Under the pieces are notes generated by a model. It did not search any database. It saw nothing but the letters and a program-made list of their open reading frames with translations, and was not told the DNA's origin. Shown one piece after another: positions 12,060 to 23,689 of a stretch of DNA of 64,000 nt. Origin of the DNA: Nageia nagi (taxonomy: Eukaryota; Pinophyta); the NCBI GenBank assembly GCA_050084985.1, contig JBITNC010000002.1:6696001-6760000 (forward strand), read 5' to 3'. Every line of letters starts with the position of its first letter. The first letter of the stretch is position 1. Position numbers and translations under genes: made by a program.

Positions 12060-12660
12060 TCCTAGAAGTGGAAGTGGATCCATATGCTTCCCAAGCTAAG
12101 GTACTTTGTAATGGTGTCTCTATTCCCAATATTTTAGCATATGGAGGTGTTGTTGCAAATATTATGATAATTTTTGTTATGAATATGTTACAATTAAATT
12201 AATTATGAGTCTACACTACAATTGAGATCATTAAATAAGTGTAAAACAAAACTTGAAGGATGTGTTTTAAATGTTGTTATTTTTGTTGTTAGATTTACTT
12301 GTTTGGTATATTTACAAGTAATAAAGGATGGTTTAGTAATTTATACCATAATATTGAGAAGGCCATGGTTAAAAAGAGTTCATGCTCATAACTATTGGAA
12401 TGAGGGATACGTGATAATAGGATGAGATAAAGTAAGAATTCAAGAGGTCCCCTTAAGCCATATTGCAAAGACATTAGATTTTGAGAGTGAAGAATGGAAA
12501 TCTTTAGGCTATAAAAATATCAATGATGTGGATACTAAATATGAGGAGTATTATGATGTCTTTGTAATGGATATATTGCCAACTCCAACCATTGAATTTG
12601 CTAAGAAATTTACTAAGGAAGAAGTGGAGCATCATTTGCAACAACTACAATTGGGGATGC
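12060..12660 (+). pseudogene. Protease region of the second gypsy element
   Basis: The clearest part is the frame at 12222-12425, which ends ILRRPWLKRVHA, corresponding to the conserved I-L-G-R-P-W-L segment at the end of gypsy proteases. It is followed by a linker with the acidic stretch EEYYDVFVMD. The active-site region further upstream (about 12130-12200) is too degraded to place the catalytic Asp. It is the left-most recognisable part of the element. Confidence 0.5.
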
Positions 12661-12739
12661 TATAGAAGAAAATAAGAGGGAAGAGTATTTTCATCTTTTT
12701 TAAAGGTATATCCATCTCTTCACATTTTATTATATAGAG

Positions 12740-13312
12740 TTACAACAATTAATATGGGTAGAATATTTGATTGAATTAATAGAGAATACTAAGCCTATTA
12801 AATATATGCCCTATAGGATGAATATAAATTACTCTAAAAGTGTTAAAGAGGAAATAGATAAGCTCTTAAATGCAAGATTTATCTTTCATTTAGATAATTT
12901 AGAATGGGTTCTTCTACTATGGTATATAGAAAGAAGAATGGGAAGATAACAATATGTGTTGATGATCAAAAGTTAAATAAATTCACAAAGAAAGATTATT
13001 ATCCTCTTCCTTTTTCATATCAAATTTTGGATGAAGTGGTAGGACATGATTGCTATAGTTTTGTAGATATTTATAATGGATATAACCAATTTATAATAGT
13101 ATAGAAGTATCAATTGAAGATAACTTTCACCACTCCATGGGGTAAGTTTTCTTATCGAGTAATGGCCTTCAGATTATGCAATGCTTCTGCTACATTTCAG
13201 AGACTTATGAATAGAGTTTTTGAGCCTTATATTGGAGCATTCATTAAAGTTTATCTAGATGATTTTTGTATCTATGAAAAGAAGGAAAATCATTTGTAAA
13301 AAAAATTACAAG
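12740..13312 (+). pseudogene. Reverse transcriptase of the second gypsy element
   Basis: Overlapping frames (12767-12949, 12904-13104, 13114-13299) give a nearly complete RT core. They include YRMNINYSKSVKEEIDKLL, then KKNGKITICVDDQKLNKFT, YPLPF, FVDIYNGYNQF, TPWGKFSYRVMAF, CNASATFQRLMN and an intact catalytic YLDDFCIY. A stop at 13103 and a frameshift near 12905 break it. The wording resembles RTs of the Athila/Tat side of plant Ty3/gypsy more than chromoviruses, but I cannot place it firmly. Confidence 0.8.
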
Positions 13313-14134
13313 GATTTTAAAATATAGTAAGAATCAAGAGCATCATTAAATCTAGCCAAATGTATTTTTGGATACTCAAAGGTAGTACTTTTGGGATTTT
13401 GTATCCAAGAGTGGTATTGAAATATATCAGGAGAAGGTGGCTAAGATTAAGGAGATTCCATTCCTAAGGAATAAGAGCAAGTTAAGATCTTTATTGGTTC
13501 ATGTTGGGTATTATAGGAGATTTATTAAGAACTTCTCTAGGATTGATCAACCATTGACTTAATTTTTGAAGAAGGATGTGTAATTTGAATCGGTAAAAGT
13601 AGTGAGAGAAATATTTGAGTTAAAACAAGCAATAGTAATAGCACCTATTTTAATGAATCTTGATTATAGTAAATCATTCATAGTCTACATGGATGCATTA
13701 GATAAAGCAATAGGTAGTACACTCATCCAAAAAGATGAAGATTGAAATGATCATCCTATCCATTATGGGAGTCAATAGATGAGCACTGCTAAGGTAAATT
13801 GTATAATTACTGAAAAAGAAGCTTTAGATATAATTTTTACTTTGAAGAAATTTAGGAACTACTTCTTGGGGTAAAATTCATTGTGTTTATTTATCATCAA
13901 GCTTTCAAGTATATCATTAATAAACATAATCCTATGGGAAGGATTTCAAGGCAAATACTCCTATTACAAGAATATGAGTTTGATAATATGGAAGGACTAA
14001 AAAAGAAACATATAAATGTTGATGCACTATCTAGAGCTTATGAGGGCATTAGATCTCCTTGTGATGATGATGATTTTTCTGATTTAGCTTTATTTTCTAT
14101 GGATATGATTCCAAATGAGTACATTGATATTTAG
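13313..14134 (+). pseudogene. RT thumb and RNase H of the second gypsy element
   Basis: The RNase H acidic residues can be placed: IVYMDALDKAIGSTL (Asp, about 13690), ITEKEALDIIF (Glu, about 13815) and HINVDALSRAYEG (Asp, about 14020). The frame at 13883-14134 covers the end of the domain and the linker into integrase. At least four stops and one frameshift near 13872 interrupt it. RNase H removed the RNA strand during reverse transcription. Confidence 0.75.
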
Positions 14135-14179
14135 AGTTACATGCATGAATCCAAATTTCTAGAAGGGAAAACACTCAAG

Positions 14180-14876
14180 ATAAAAAAAAGGAAAATTACT
14201 CAAGCAAGTAGACCTTATACATTTGTGGATAGGGTATTATATAGAGTTAGAACTTATGAAAAATATATTCATGAAATTGTATGAGATTAAGGGAAAGAGT
14301 TAATAAGATATGCATGATTGTATATGCAAAGGGAATTTTTTCAAACAATTCATAATAAGTTATTGACCCACTCTTTTTAAAGATATTGTCAATAGTCTTT
14401 CGAGAACCCTAAACAATATGAACATCTTTATATCTATTCTTCCCTTAAGACCATTTAATAAATGGGGAATTGATATTGTAGGATCATTCCCTCCTACAAC
14501 AAGGTGAAATAGATATATTGTTGTGGCTATAGATTATTTTACTAAGTGAGTTGATTTAACCAAGACTATTGAAGTAAGTGTCAATGGAATAAGTAGTAAG
14601 ATTTTTTATGAGCACATTGTGACAAGATTTATATTCCCATTAGAGATTATGATAGATCAAGGATCCCACTTTAGCAATGAGTTAGTAGAATCTTTGATAA
14701 TTCGATCTAAAATCAAGCATAGAAAGGTAACTACTTACAAACCAAGCACCAATGGTTAGGTAGAATTGACTAATCATATCTTATATCATATACTTGCTAT
14801 GTATGTAGCATTGTAGGTATGTACATGGGATAAAAGGATTCATGCAGCACTAGGGGCATATAGATGATCCAAAATG
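14180..14876 (+). pseudogene. Integrase zinc-binding remnant and catalytic core
   Basis: The zinc-binding part is badly degraded (HNKLLTHSF around 14350). The core is readable from 14440: WGIDIVGSFPP (first Asp), IMIDQGSHFSNE (second Asp) and KPSTNG followed by a stop and VELTNH (Glu). It ends with HAALGAYR, after which an unrelated insertion begins. The DDE triad is therefore still visible, with several stops between. Confidence 0.75.
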
Positions 14877-16452
14877 GATCATGTATAATGAATACCAAAT
14901 ATCATTAGAGTGAGTATTTTATGTATTCTCATGCTTGGGTGGTGTTTGGAGAAATTTCCTCATGTTCTTGTGGAGTTGTCATATCTTGAACTTATCATAA
15001 AATATTTCAATCATATTTGGAAAGGAATAACTTTTGATACAATTATCCAATTGAGTTTATTATTTTTGCATTGGATTTTCATTGAATATGCCTTTCTAAT
15101 GAGTATATTCATGCCTACCTTTATAGAATATTTGACCTTTATAAGAGGTTTTCATGAGAACCATCCTTATCCAATATATTGCATTTAGAGCATCCATATC
15201 CTGGTGATAGTCAAAATAAAGAGTAAACATCATGTAAATAGTGGAAGCTTGGGGTAGTTGAAGTATTATAGATACCTCATAAAGGTATATGAAATGAAAG
15301 GTCATTAGAAGGCAAAGAGATAGGTTTATAAATAAAAAATGAATCCCTAAGGATCATTTGGGAAAAAAGAGAAAAGAGAAGAAAATAAAAGGCATTCGAA
15401 AGATTGTGAGGAAGAGGAAGTAGCCACTTATGTGGTAGACTACTACCATTGTTGGAGCATACCTTGATACTGTTAGTGAACAACTACTACCATTAAAGAG
15501 ATTGTTGTCATTGGATGGAAATCAAACCAAGGTGGAGAAATTCTTTATGGGAGCTTCTTCTTCTCATTTCCATGTTTACTGTTGGTTGGATGGACAACAT
15601 CATAGTCTATTGATCAGTATAAAATGTAATAATATTAATTTAAAGTGAACAATATCATAGTCATTCTATGTTATGTATTTATTATTATATTCTTCATGTA
15701 TAAAGTAGGCCTCATAGTGTTGTAGTGGCAATAACATTATGTAGGAGCATATTGTATTTTTGGGAGGTATGATATATGAGTCCAATACATGTAAATAATA
15801 TAATATGCTCATTATACTTTTAGAGGGAGATAATGCATATTCTAGAAACCTTCTTTTTATCCTCAAAGAATTATCTAAGAAGCTTGTAAAATTATATGAG
15901 CTATCTATTGAGAGCACTCACTAATGAGAAGTCGAGAGTAAAGTTGGGATCATGGGGAAACATTAACAAAAATAATAAATAAAAATACTATCAAAGGGAC
16001 AGTTTCAATATAGTGCTTACAAAGATAGAAGGATGTGGATATCATTACAATAGTAAGAAATGTAGTTCTAAGTTGTATGAAACATTAGGTAGCTTGGAGA
16101 ATATTGTATACAACTGATTTGGTTAATCTAGATAGAAGTAAAGAAGACCATAAGAAATCTAAAGAAGATATATGAATGTCCAAAGAAAGGCATAGCATCT
16201 AGCTTTATGATTTTGGCTTCCAGAATTGTTGATCAATAATAAAATCAAAGATTAAAAGGGATGTACTCTCACATTGAGAGGAACCTCTATAAATCTTTTT
16301 GTTCTTTGTGTGGATGTGCATTGTTTATTAGTTATATGTTGATTTTGGTGCATATTAAGAACATATAGAACACATAAAAAATGAAATATTTTGAAACTTG
16401 CATTTGATAATTCATGTAAGCCATAGGGTTCCTTGATTATAAATCAATAGAG
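14877..16452. mobile_element. Unclassified ~1.6-kb insertion in the integrase
   Basis: The integrase frame stops matching after GAYR (about 14870) and resumes with LVGYSLFYLAYG at about 16465, so the intervening DNA is an insertion. It holds CCAAGGTGGAGAAATT at about 15528, resembling a copia polypurine tract, and an LTR-like tail at about 16260-16330 (TATAAATC followed by a T-rich, GT-rich stretch). No protein domain is recognisable. A 92-codon frame at 14910-15188 is hydrophobic and unremarkable. It may be a retroelement fragment that includes an LTR. Exact ends and target duplication were not resolved. Confidence 0.45.
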
Positions 16453-16898
16453 CTATAGTAAAGACATTGGTTGGGTACTCTCTCTTCTATTTAGCATATG
16501 GAATTGATCTTATTTTTCCTACTGAATTTTAGGTTCCAACTTTAAGAACTATATCAAGGAAAATAAAGGATGAAAGAGGATTTATTAATGATAGTTTAAT
16601 GTAGCTTAAAAAATTAGAAGAGATACACCAAGTAGCTAATGAGACTATTGAAAAGAAGAAAATCAAGAAAAAGGAGTATTTTGAGAATAAGGTGAAATGG
16701 TCTCCATTCAAGTTCAGTGATCTAGTCATGGTATATGATTATAGGCATCATAAGAGAAAAGAGAGTAAGTTGTTACCAAAGTGGAATGGGCCATATAGGA
16801 TAGTAGTAATTCATGATAATGGAATATACAAACTTGAAGAATTAGATGGTACTCTGATTTTTAAGTGGGTCAACCATGATAAGTTGAAGATTTTCTAG
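16453..16898 (+). pseudogene. Integrase C-terminal part of the second gypsy element
   Basis: The frame resumes with GYSLFYLAYGIDLIFPTEF and runs with two stops to 16690. The open frame at 16692-16898 then reads through a typical integrase C-terminal module: FSDLVMVYDYRHHKRKESK, LPKWNGPYRI (GPY motif), YKLEELDGT and VNHDKLKIF. It ends in a stop about 45 bases before the polypurine tract, the usual arrangement in gypsy elements without a chromodomain. Confidence 0.75.
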
Positions 16899-16943
16899 AC
16901 TCCTAATTGAAGATTTTCCTACTCTAAGGATGAAGTAGAAATT

Positions 16944-16952
16944 GGGAGGGGG
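16944..16952 (+). other. Polypurine tract of the second gypsy element
   Basis: GGGAGGGGG directly precedes a TG at 16953 that I take as the LTR start. Position and composition are those of the plus-strand DNA primer of LTR retrotransposons. Confidence 0.7.
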
Positions 16953-17970
16953 TGAAGATTTCATCATTAAATTGTTTATTAAATATATAGTACCTTCATG
17001 TAACTAGTATGTGTCATAGTCAATAATAATGCCTAAAAGTTAGCTTATTGTGTAAGATAACAGTACCCACCAGTAAGCTATAATGATAGTTGTAATGGAA
17101 TAATAATGTAGCTAAAATAAAGAGATAGCAACATAACAATCATTAGTAGTATAAGTATATTATGGGGGCATTAAGTTGGTGAAGTCTAATAAAAAGGAAA
17201 ATAATAGATAATAAATGGTAAAATATTAATGGTGAAAGTTAGCCATGGTAAGTGGAAGAAATATCCATGGGTAATATCTTGTAGATATATATATTCTAGA
17301 AATATCCATAAGATTGTATGGCATAAGGATATGTGATGATGTGGAAGTAGTTATTGATATTTAAAAATGGGTTTCTAGAAAAAGGTTATTTGGTAAAAGA
17401 TTTGTGGCATCTCATGGATATTTCTAAAAGTATTTTTGATATTTCTAGAGATGAAGATATAACGTATTTTAAAATTTAAGTTGTAGAAAAATCTAAATAA
17501 CTTCTCTAGCCTATAAATAGAGAAGTGTTATGGGCATGTAAGGCAAGTCTAGTGGAATTCAAATGTAAATCAAGTCAAGTTGAGTTGAATTTGTTAGTGA
17601 GTTTTGAAGTTGTATAGAAGTTTATATATGTATGATGAATCTTGAGTCTTAGTGTCATAAGTTTGTCAAGTATTGTATTGTATTTACGATTATCTAAGTT
17701 AAGATAAGGTTAGAGTTGTGTTATTGTAAGAAGAATCTCTTTGTGATGTTATGATATTAGTTATGTTGGATTGGTTGTTGAGTTGAGAAAGTGGTGGTGC
17801 TCCTCATGGGATAACCAAGTCCATTGCTATCATCATGGTGAGAGTTTCTTATTATTGCATTGTAACTCTTATTGTATTTGTATCTTCACTTTCATAAATA
17901 ATATTGTAACATTATTCCATTGTATGATTATTATGTTAAAATTGCATTACCACTTATAAAAGTGGTGCAT
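16953..17970 (+). repeat. 3' LTR of the second gypsy element (right end approximate)
   Basis: It starts TGAAGATTTC after the polypurine tract. A TATAAATAG box at 17512-17520 sits about 560 bases in, with a transcribed-looking region after it, as expected for U3-R-U5. The right end is uncertain. The CA at about 17968-17969, after the short hairpin ACCACTT/AAGTGGT, is one candidate. Confidence 0.5.
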
Positions 17971-20900
17971 CAAAATGAAATATCATTGCAAGAGGAATCT
18001 AAGTATTATAATTCCTTATGTGCTAAAATAGTTGCCAGGCCTAAATCCAAAATATAAATATGAATTCCAAGGTCTTTTGTGTGAAATTAGACAAGTATAT
18101 AAAAAGTTAAGAAAATTTAAAATATGGCTTGAATTTCTAAAATTGACATAGATTTCAAAAATTGAACACTTAGGAGAATGACAATTTCTGAAATTTTTAA
18201 CTAGTTTGTAGGTTCAACTTCGAAGGTTCGTAACTCACATGTTTCTCAATGAAACCTAGCACTATATATATCAAAAGAAATGAAAGGAAATGAGGAATCA
18301 AATGGTAAATTTTTGTATAGATTTGGAGGAATTTGGGTCAAAAATATCCCAAAAATAGAAGACTCCTTAGGCCAAATGAGAAAGACTGTGAAAGTGCACA
18401 TTAAGATTTTATGGCTTATGAGTGTAATCAGCCAACAAAGTATGGAATGATATATATGGTTAGAAAGGTAGTGAAATGATATTTACAAAATAAAAGAAAC
18501 CACTTAGATTGGAATGATACAATCAAAGTTACAACCTCCTAAATAAACTAGTCTTGTAAAAGGAAATTTTGGGGCAACCACATAAAATCTCTAAAATTAT
18601 TACTTAAAATAGAAAAACAATAAGTACCCACCTAGTTAAAATACCTCCAAATACATGAATATCATCTTGGTTTTTCTCCAAAATACTTTTACATGGATAT
18701 TTAAGTGTTTTATCTCTTAAACATGCCTAGAAAGAATAAAACTCTACACAACCTCAATGAATTAGTTGTAGATCAAATTATCTTGCTATTTATATTTCAA
18801 GATGTTAGAAATATATACAAGAGTTGTAGAAGAAATTTCTCTTATCTATGCAAGTATAATGCAAATATTCATTACAAAAATGAGTGATACATTCCCTAAA
18901 TCTCCCATTACGGAAGTTGAGTGTTCCACACTCTAATAGTTCTATCATGAGTAAAAAAATGTACCCAGAAGTCAAAGGAATTATATGGGTAGCCATGCCT
19001 TACATTGGGAAGATTGGTGAGAGAATTAAACTCCCTTATAGAAGTCTAAAATAATATTTATATAAAGTATAATAAATAACTAAGGTACATAGTCATCCAA
19101 GGAGGAGGAGTTTCAATTTGGTCAACTATTGCTTATGCCACAAAATCAAAAAATTAGACCATTGAAAATTATTCTCTTTTAGAGACCATGCTATCTAACT
19201 TTGAAGATGTTTTCATTATTATGACATAAAAGAATATGGAGAGTAAAAAATAATGATTTATTATGAAATCTATGATATTGTGTTAAGCTACTTGCTCTCT
19301 CTCTCTCTAAAAAAAATGGTTGGGCTTCCTTTTGAAAAATGGAAGATTTTGGGCTAAGTAGTTTGAAATTAGGTTTAGAGTTTTAGGTAAGGGTTTAGGA
19401 TATTTTATAGAAGGAGAATGTGATAATTAACTTAATCATAAATTAACATTATCTTCATCCTACTCACTAAATAATTTGTAATTATTTGTAATCTAATAAG
19501 ATATTAACTTTGTCTCTTAACTATTTAACTTATACATTAATAAATGGTGATTAATCTAAGACCATGAGATTTACCTTTTTAAGAAGATAAGAATCCATTT
19601 TAGCTATTGATCAAGATATTTACTTTTTATCATGTAACTTAGATATTTTATATAGTAGAATATTTGATTTAAGGATTTTTATTAACTATTATTAGTTTTT
19701 TATGTTTTTTTAATGTTGGTAGATTCTAGATACTTAGTTTATAGATTTATATGGTATTTGATTATTTTAGAGTTTAATAAATTAATAAATTATTAATTAA
19801 TCATAAAGAGGTCATTGGTATTAATTATAATCAAGGGTGTAGATTTCAAGTGTCTATAATTTTCCCATTTTTCTAATGCATTGTGTGAATACATGTTGCA
19901 ACAAAAAATACTTGACATGATATAGATGATGGAAGTAAATGGATGATAAAGGGTTGGTGATGAGTTATTCTAAAAAATTCATGGGGATGAAGCATGAAAG
20001 GCATCTCAGATCATGATCAATGTAGGATTTCCCTTTCATTGGAACAAAACTAGACTTGGGCTCTTACATTCTCTCTTTAGTCTTTGAAAATTAAATTTTG
20101 TAATGATTAGAAGTAAATAACTATAGATATGACCATATGATACCCTCAATCTAATCAAGTTTTATGTGTGGCTACAATGCCATGTCGATGATACGAGTGT
20201 TAGGTAGTCTTCATATAAGAAATATTGTGAGGAGTTTGTAAAATAAAAGGATAGAAAGAAAATAGATGAAGAGAAGAGAGAGAGTGTCTACTTTTGCCCT
20301 AGTAGAGGAGGGTTATGTAAAATCTTATGCAATAATCATTGATAAGTGATGTTCATTCTAAATGGAAATTGTGCATGGATCATGATAGGAAATATGATAA
20401 AATGCTGAGGTGTACCCCATCAAATGTTAAAATGGTCAAATAAGGAAGATGGATGAGTATAATGAGAAAATAGATAAATAATTGGAAAATAAAATCATGT
20501 AATACATGTTAGAAATGATAGATTATTCTTACTAAGGAAAATCATTTGTATAATTTATCAAGGGTTAGGATAGCCTAGAATCATTTGAATGTTTTACATA
20601 GAGATGGGATATAATCCTAAGGACCAGGTTAGTGTGATGATATTTGGTTATTATCATTAGGAAGCTCATGATACTCTTAGTTTAGTACCATAAGCTAGTA
20701 CCAAGAGAATATTGTGAATTACCTAAAAATGGGAAACCAAGTGAGATGTTTACTAGAAGGATGAGTTTCATGTACCATCAAGATAAAGTTCACCATATCC
20801 TTGATTTTGTGCAATAAGCATGAATCAAAATATTATGGTGAACTAAATGAAGATAGAAATCCAAATGGTAAGTCCATATGAAGGAAACACTAGTTTAGGT

Positions 20901-21430
20901 ATTAAACATATAAATGTTGTAGTTTGGAATTTTTATGGATGTATTTTTTGTTCTTCATTTTTCTAGCCTACATAGGATTTTGTTAAGAATTATTTGGCAT
21001 AATGATAAAGAAAACCCTTTGTTGCTAGAAGCATGAAGAGTAAAATGAAAAGTGAAATGATGAAAAAATATGATTGCATGTGTATTTATAAGGTAAAACA
21101 TAAATCATCCTTACATCTTAAGGTCATCCATATGGGAGGAGGTTGTTAGAATATAAGACTAACTTACGATCATTAGATGAACCTTAGGTTATCTAGACAT
21201 CTTGGATTAGAAAGAAAATAAAAGGGGATGTGTAGTTATCATTTGCACAGTATGAGAGTACTGGTGGCCAACATAGAACTCTGATATTGACATGTGAGTA
21301 CCCCATTTATGTAACAAAGTATTATTGGATTATGAAAACATGGAAATGATAACTATTGAACCATGGATTGAGTAGTGTAGGGAGTGCAAGGTAGTTTAGT
21401 TGTACTTTATTGCATTTGTGATTTTGGATA
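17971..21430. other. Intergenic DNA, no gene recognised
   Basis: No protein family is recognisable on either strand. There is a short (CT)n run at about 19295-19308. A purine run, AGAAGGAGAATG, at about 19409-19420 is followed by a TG and an AT-rich stretch, and could be a polypurine tract with an LTR start, but no partner was found. The right edge is the target site of the large element that starts at 21436. Confidence 0.5.
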
Positions 21431-21435
21431 AAATG
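21431..21435. other. Target-site duplication, left copy (AAATG)
   Basis: AAATG lies directly before the left LTR and again directly after the right LTR (38097-38101). A 5-bp duplication is standard for Ty3/gypsy integrase, so the two LTRs bound one insertion event. Confidence 0.9.
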
Positions 21436-22284
21436 TGTAGACACCTAAAAATGTCCCCTTTTTAACTAGTAAACATTGAAATAATCATAACTCTTCGTGA
21501 CAATATAAAATAGGTCTAAAAACCCTATTATTGGATAGCTCCCGTTGAGTACATGCAAAATGGGTGGTCACATGACTCTGTTTAGGTAAAATTGGCTATT
21601 AGGCGATCATTTTAATATTGTCACAAAATTAAAAACTAGTCACCAGCAACCCAAGACAGCCGTCGACGTTTTAAGGCGATTGCCAATTTTCGTATTGTAA
21701 TCGCCAGTGACTCTGTAACAGCCGAACAAGAAACCAAAATAGCAAGATAAAGTTGAAACATTTCAACTTTCCAAGATGATGTGGATAGAGGGGGTCAGTT
21801 ACGACCTACGATGGCTTTTCACTTCCTCTTACCAACCTTTGAACATCTCACCCAAAATCTATAAATACAAGCTAATACAAAGCAAATTAGAGAGAATCTT
21901 GACCCATTTTTGAAGTAGGGTAATGCTACCAAAATATTGTGAGCTCATACCTTTTATTGTTTTATGCTAGTTTCAATTTAATACATGTCATACATAGATG
22001 CTTTTATGTTATTGTCTTTTGCATGTGTGTAGGATTCATAGGTTGTTCATATCAAGGAAAGAAGCAAGTAAATCAAAAACAATGAAGATCTAATACTCTT
22101 TTTTTGGCAAATGGCATTTGTAAAAGTCCCTTCTAAGGGCAAATTGTAGTTTGAACTAAAAATCAATATCAATTTATAATTACAACATGTCTATCTATTT
22201 TACATAATTTGAGGTTCAATGAAGATTTAAGAATAATTTGTATTTCATGTTATTCTACATTCCAACTTTATTTTCACTACAACA
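21436..22284 (+). repeat. Left (5') LTR of the Tat-like element
   Basis: It begins TGTAGACACC and ends CACTACAACA. A TATAAATAC box at 21860-21868 marks the likely promoter, with transcription expected shortly after it. Between about 21640 and 21720, upstream of the TATA box, lies a GC-rich patch with words such as CGTCGACG and GCCAGTGACT. These recur in the leader and around the antisense gene. The nearly identical second copy at 37249-38096 confirms both edges. Confidence 0.93.
21860..21868 (+). promoter_or_regulatory. LTR TATA box
   Basis: TATAAATAC, preceded by an AC-rich stretch, is located 425 bases into the LTR. It is conserved in the right LTR (at about 37673). It should direct the genomic transcript that begins a few tens of bases downstream. 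Confidence 0.65.
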
Positions 22285-22287
22285 TTC

Positions 22288-22304
22288 TGGCACTAGAAGG
22301 AGGG
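22288..22304 (+). other. Primer-binding site of the Tat-like element
   Basis: TGGCACTAGAAGGAGGG starts three bases after the LTR. Starting with TGG fits pairing to a tRNA 3' CCA end. It is not the initiator-Met type seen in the other elements of the window. I cannot name the tRNA from memory. Confidence 0.6.
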
Positions 22305-22429
22305 CCCTTCCGTTATTGATAGGGAGGTTTTTTGTTTTAAAATGATTTTACCTTTCTATTATCTAGTTTATTTGAATTTTTCCATATACTAACTTCAAAT
22401 TTTGCATTCTGTGCATTTTAGGAAATCTG

Positions 22430-22600
22430 TTGCAGAAATGCCAACGACTAGAATCGGACGTCGATGACTCAGAAGGAATGCCAGCATTTTACAAAGTAAT
22501 CCAGACTAAATGCCAGTGATTGGAATCAGATGCTAGTGACTCAGAATAAATGCCAGCAACCTCTGTCTAAACACTGGTGACTCATACTCTAGGTCATTTT
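22430..22600 (+). repeat. GC-rich GYCRRTGACT motif cluster in the leader
   Basis: Within about 160 bases the words GCCAACGACT, GTCGATGACT, GCCAGTGATT, GCTAGTGACT, GCCAGCAACC and ACTGGTGACT follow one another, usually joined by AGAATNNA or CAGAATAA. The same word family occurs in the LTR U3 (21640-21720, and about 37445-37530) and around the antisense gene (36235-36320 and 36685-36790). It stands out from the AT-rich surroundings. Function unknown. Confidence 0.6.
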
Positions 22601-22795
22601 GTCTCTTTTTGCTATTTTTGAAAAAATAAAATAAAATATATAATATGTTGTTAAAATGGAAGGATACTTTTGAATGTGATTCCTTTGCCTAGAATGCATA
22701 TAAGAATGGGTAGAAAAGATTAAATGCATATTTTTTATTAATTTATTTTATGTAAAATGTTATGTATTTATTTTCATGTTAAGGGTGAAGGGTAC

Positions 22796-23530
22796 GTACA
22801 CATTAATACTTTTTATCTTGTCTACTTATGCTCTCCCTTTGCGCTTCATGCGATCTAAGGTGACCAGAATAGACTGGATAAGAAGGAGTAATTAATTTTT
22901 CTTTTCTTTCACATTCACAATATCATTAATTTGGTTAATTTACCCACACATAATGACCTCTTACCAAGTTTGCCCTTACCACTCCATTGGAGGTCGAAGG
23001 GATATGTGACTAGTAAGAGGAGGTAATTTACTACACATAATACTTCCACAATCGGAAGGAGTAAATGAATCACATTTAATTTGGAATGAACCTAAAAGAA
23101 AATAAATCAAGTTTTGGGTAGCATAAATCATACTAAAAGGTTAATAAATTGGAGGGATTCGAATACACTAAGTACTTTCACTTAACAAAGTATGCTCTCA
23201 CTTTTGCGCTTCAAGCGATCCTAAGTGATCAGAAATAAGTTAAGTGAAAGAGGTAAAATTTATTCACATATTATTTGGAAATATACTTCACATTAACACT
23301 CTTAAAGAGGTCTGCCCTTACCACTCCATTGGAGGTCGAAGGGATATGTGACTCTTAGAGGAGTAATTGAACCTCACTTAATTAATTTATCTACACTTAA
23401 TGGCTTTTTACTAAGTCTACTCTTACCACTCCATTGGAGGTCGAAGAGATATGTGACTTGTAAGAAGAGGAAATTTATCACATATAAAACTTCCACAGCT
23501 AGAAGGAGTTAATGAACATCATTAAAAGGT
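22796..23530 (+). repeat. Array of seven stem-loop units in the leader
   Basis: Seven units share the plan CACATTAATAC - stem-loop - GGAGTAATTGA, with variation. Stems: 22809-22824 with 22870-22885 (15 of 16 pair, with G-U); 22957-22964 with 23013-23020; 23043-23047 with 23054-23058; 23175-23186 with 23239-23250 (12 of 12); 23298-23311 with 23351-23364 (imperfect); 23404-23411 with 23460-23467; 23490-23494 with 23501-23505 (one mismatch). Stem sequences differ between units but pairing is kept. Units 2, 5 and 6 share a ~37-base core whose inner stem is CCCTT/AAGGG in two units and CTCTT/AAGAG in the third, a compensatory pair of changes. The array lies in the untranslated leader of a retroelement. 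Confidence 0.75.
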
Positions 23531-23689
23531 TGGATAATGAATCTCATTATAATTAAAAAGAACAACGGGGTTTATTAAGGTCAAGATTCACTTAAAATAA
23601 ACTTTGATTGCATCACATTAAGATAAGATAAGTAAATGGACATGAATGTTTGGGAGGGTAGTATGCATAAATGTATTTTACTTGTTTAA

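Larger units (their letters stand above)
12050..17970 (+). mobile_element. Ty3/gypsy retrotransposon, 5'-truncated and interrupted
   Basis: A plus-strand gypsy element with protease, RT, RNase H and integrase in order, a polypurine tract and a 3' LTR. The 5' LTR, primer site and gag are absent, so the element was truncated on the left. About 1.6 kb of unrelated DNA (14877-16452) sits inside the integrase. Its RT and integrase are distinct from those of the minus-strand element at 4.3-10.8 kb. Numerous stops show it is inactive. The right boundary is approximate because no second LTR is available for comparison. Confidence 0.75.

Noticed and set aside
19409-19425. Purine run followed by TG, resembling a polypurine tract and an LTR start
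   Set aside because: No partner LTR, primer site or coding region could be linked to it.
22796-23530. Reading the leader array as a CRISPR array or as tRNA-like genes
   Set aside because: Spacing and unit length vary, spacers are not unique inserts between identical repeats, the DNA is a plant retroelement leader, and no tRNA A and B boxes in correct spacing are present.
22796-23530. Hammerhead ribozymes in the leader stem-loops
   Set aside because: The conserved CTGATGA and GAAA core words were not found in the units.
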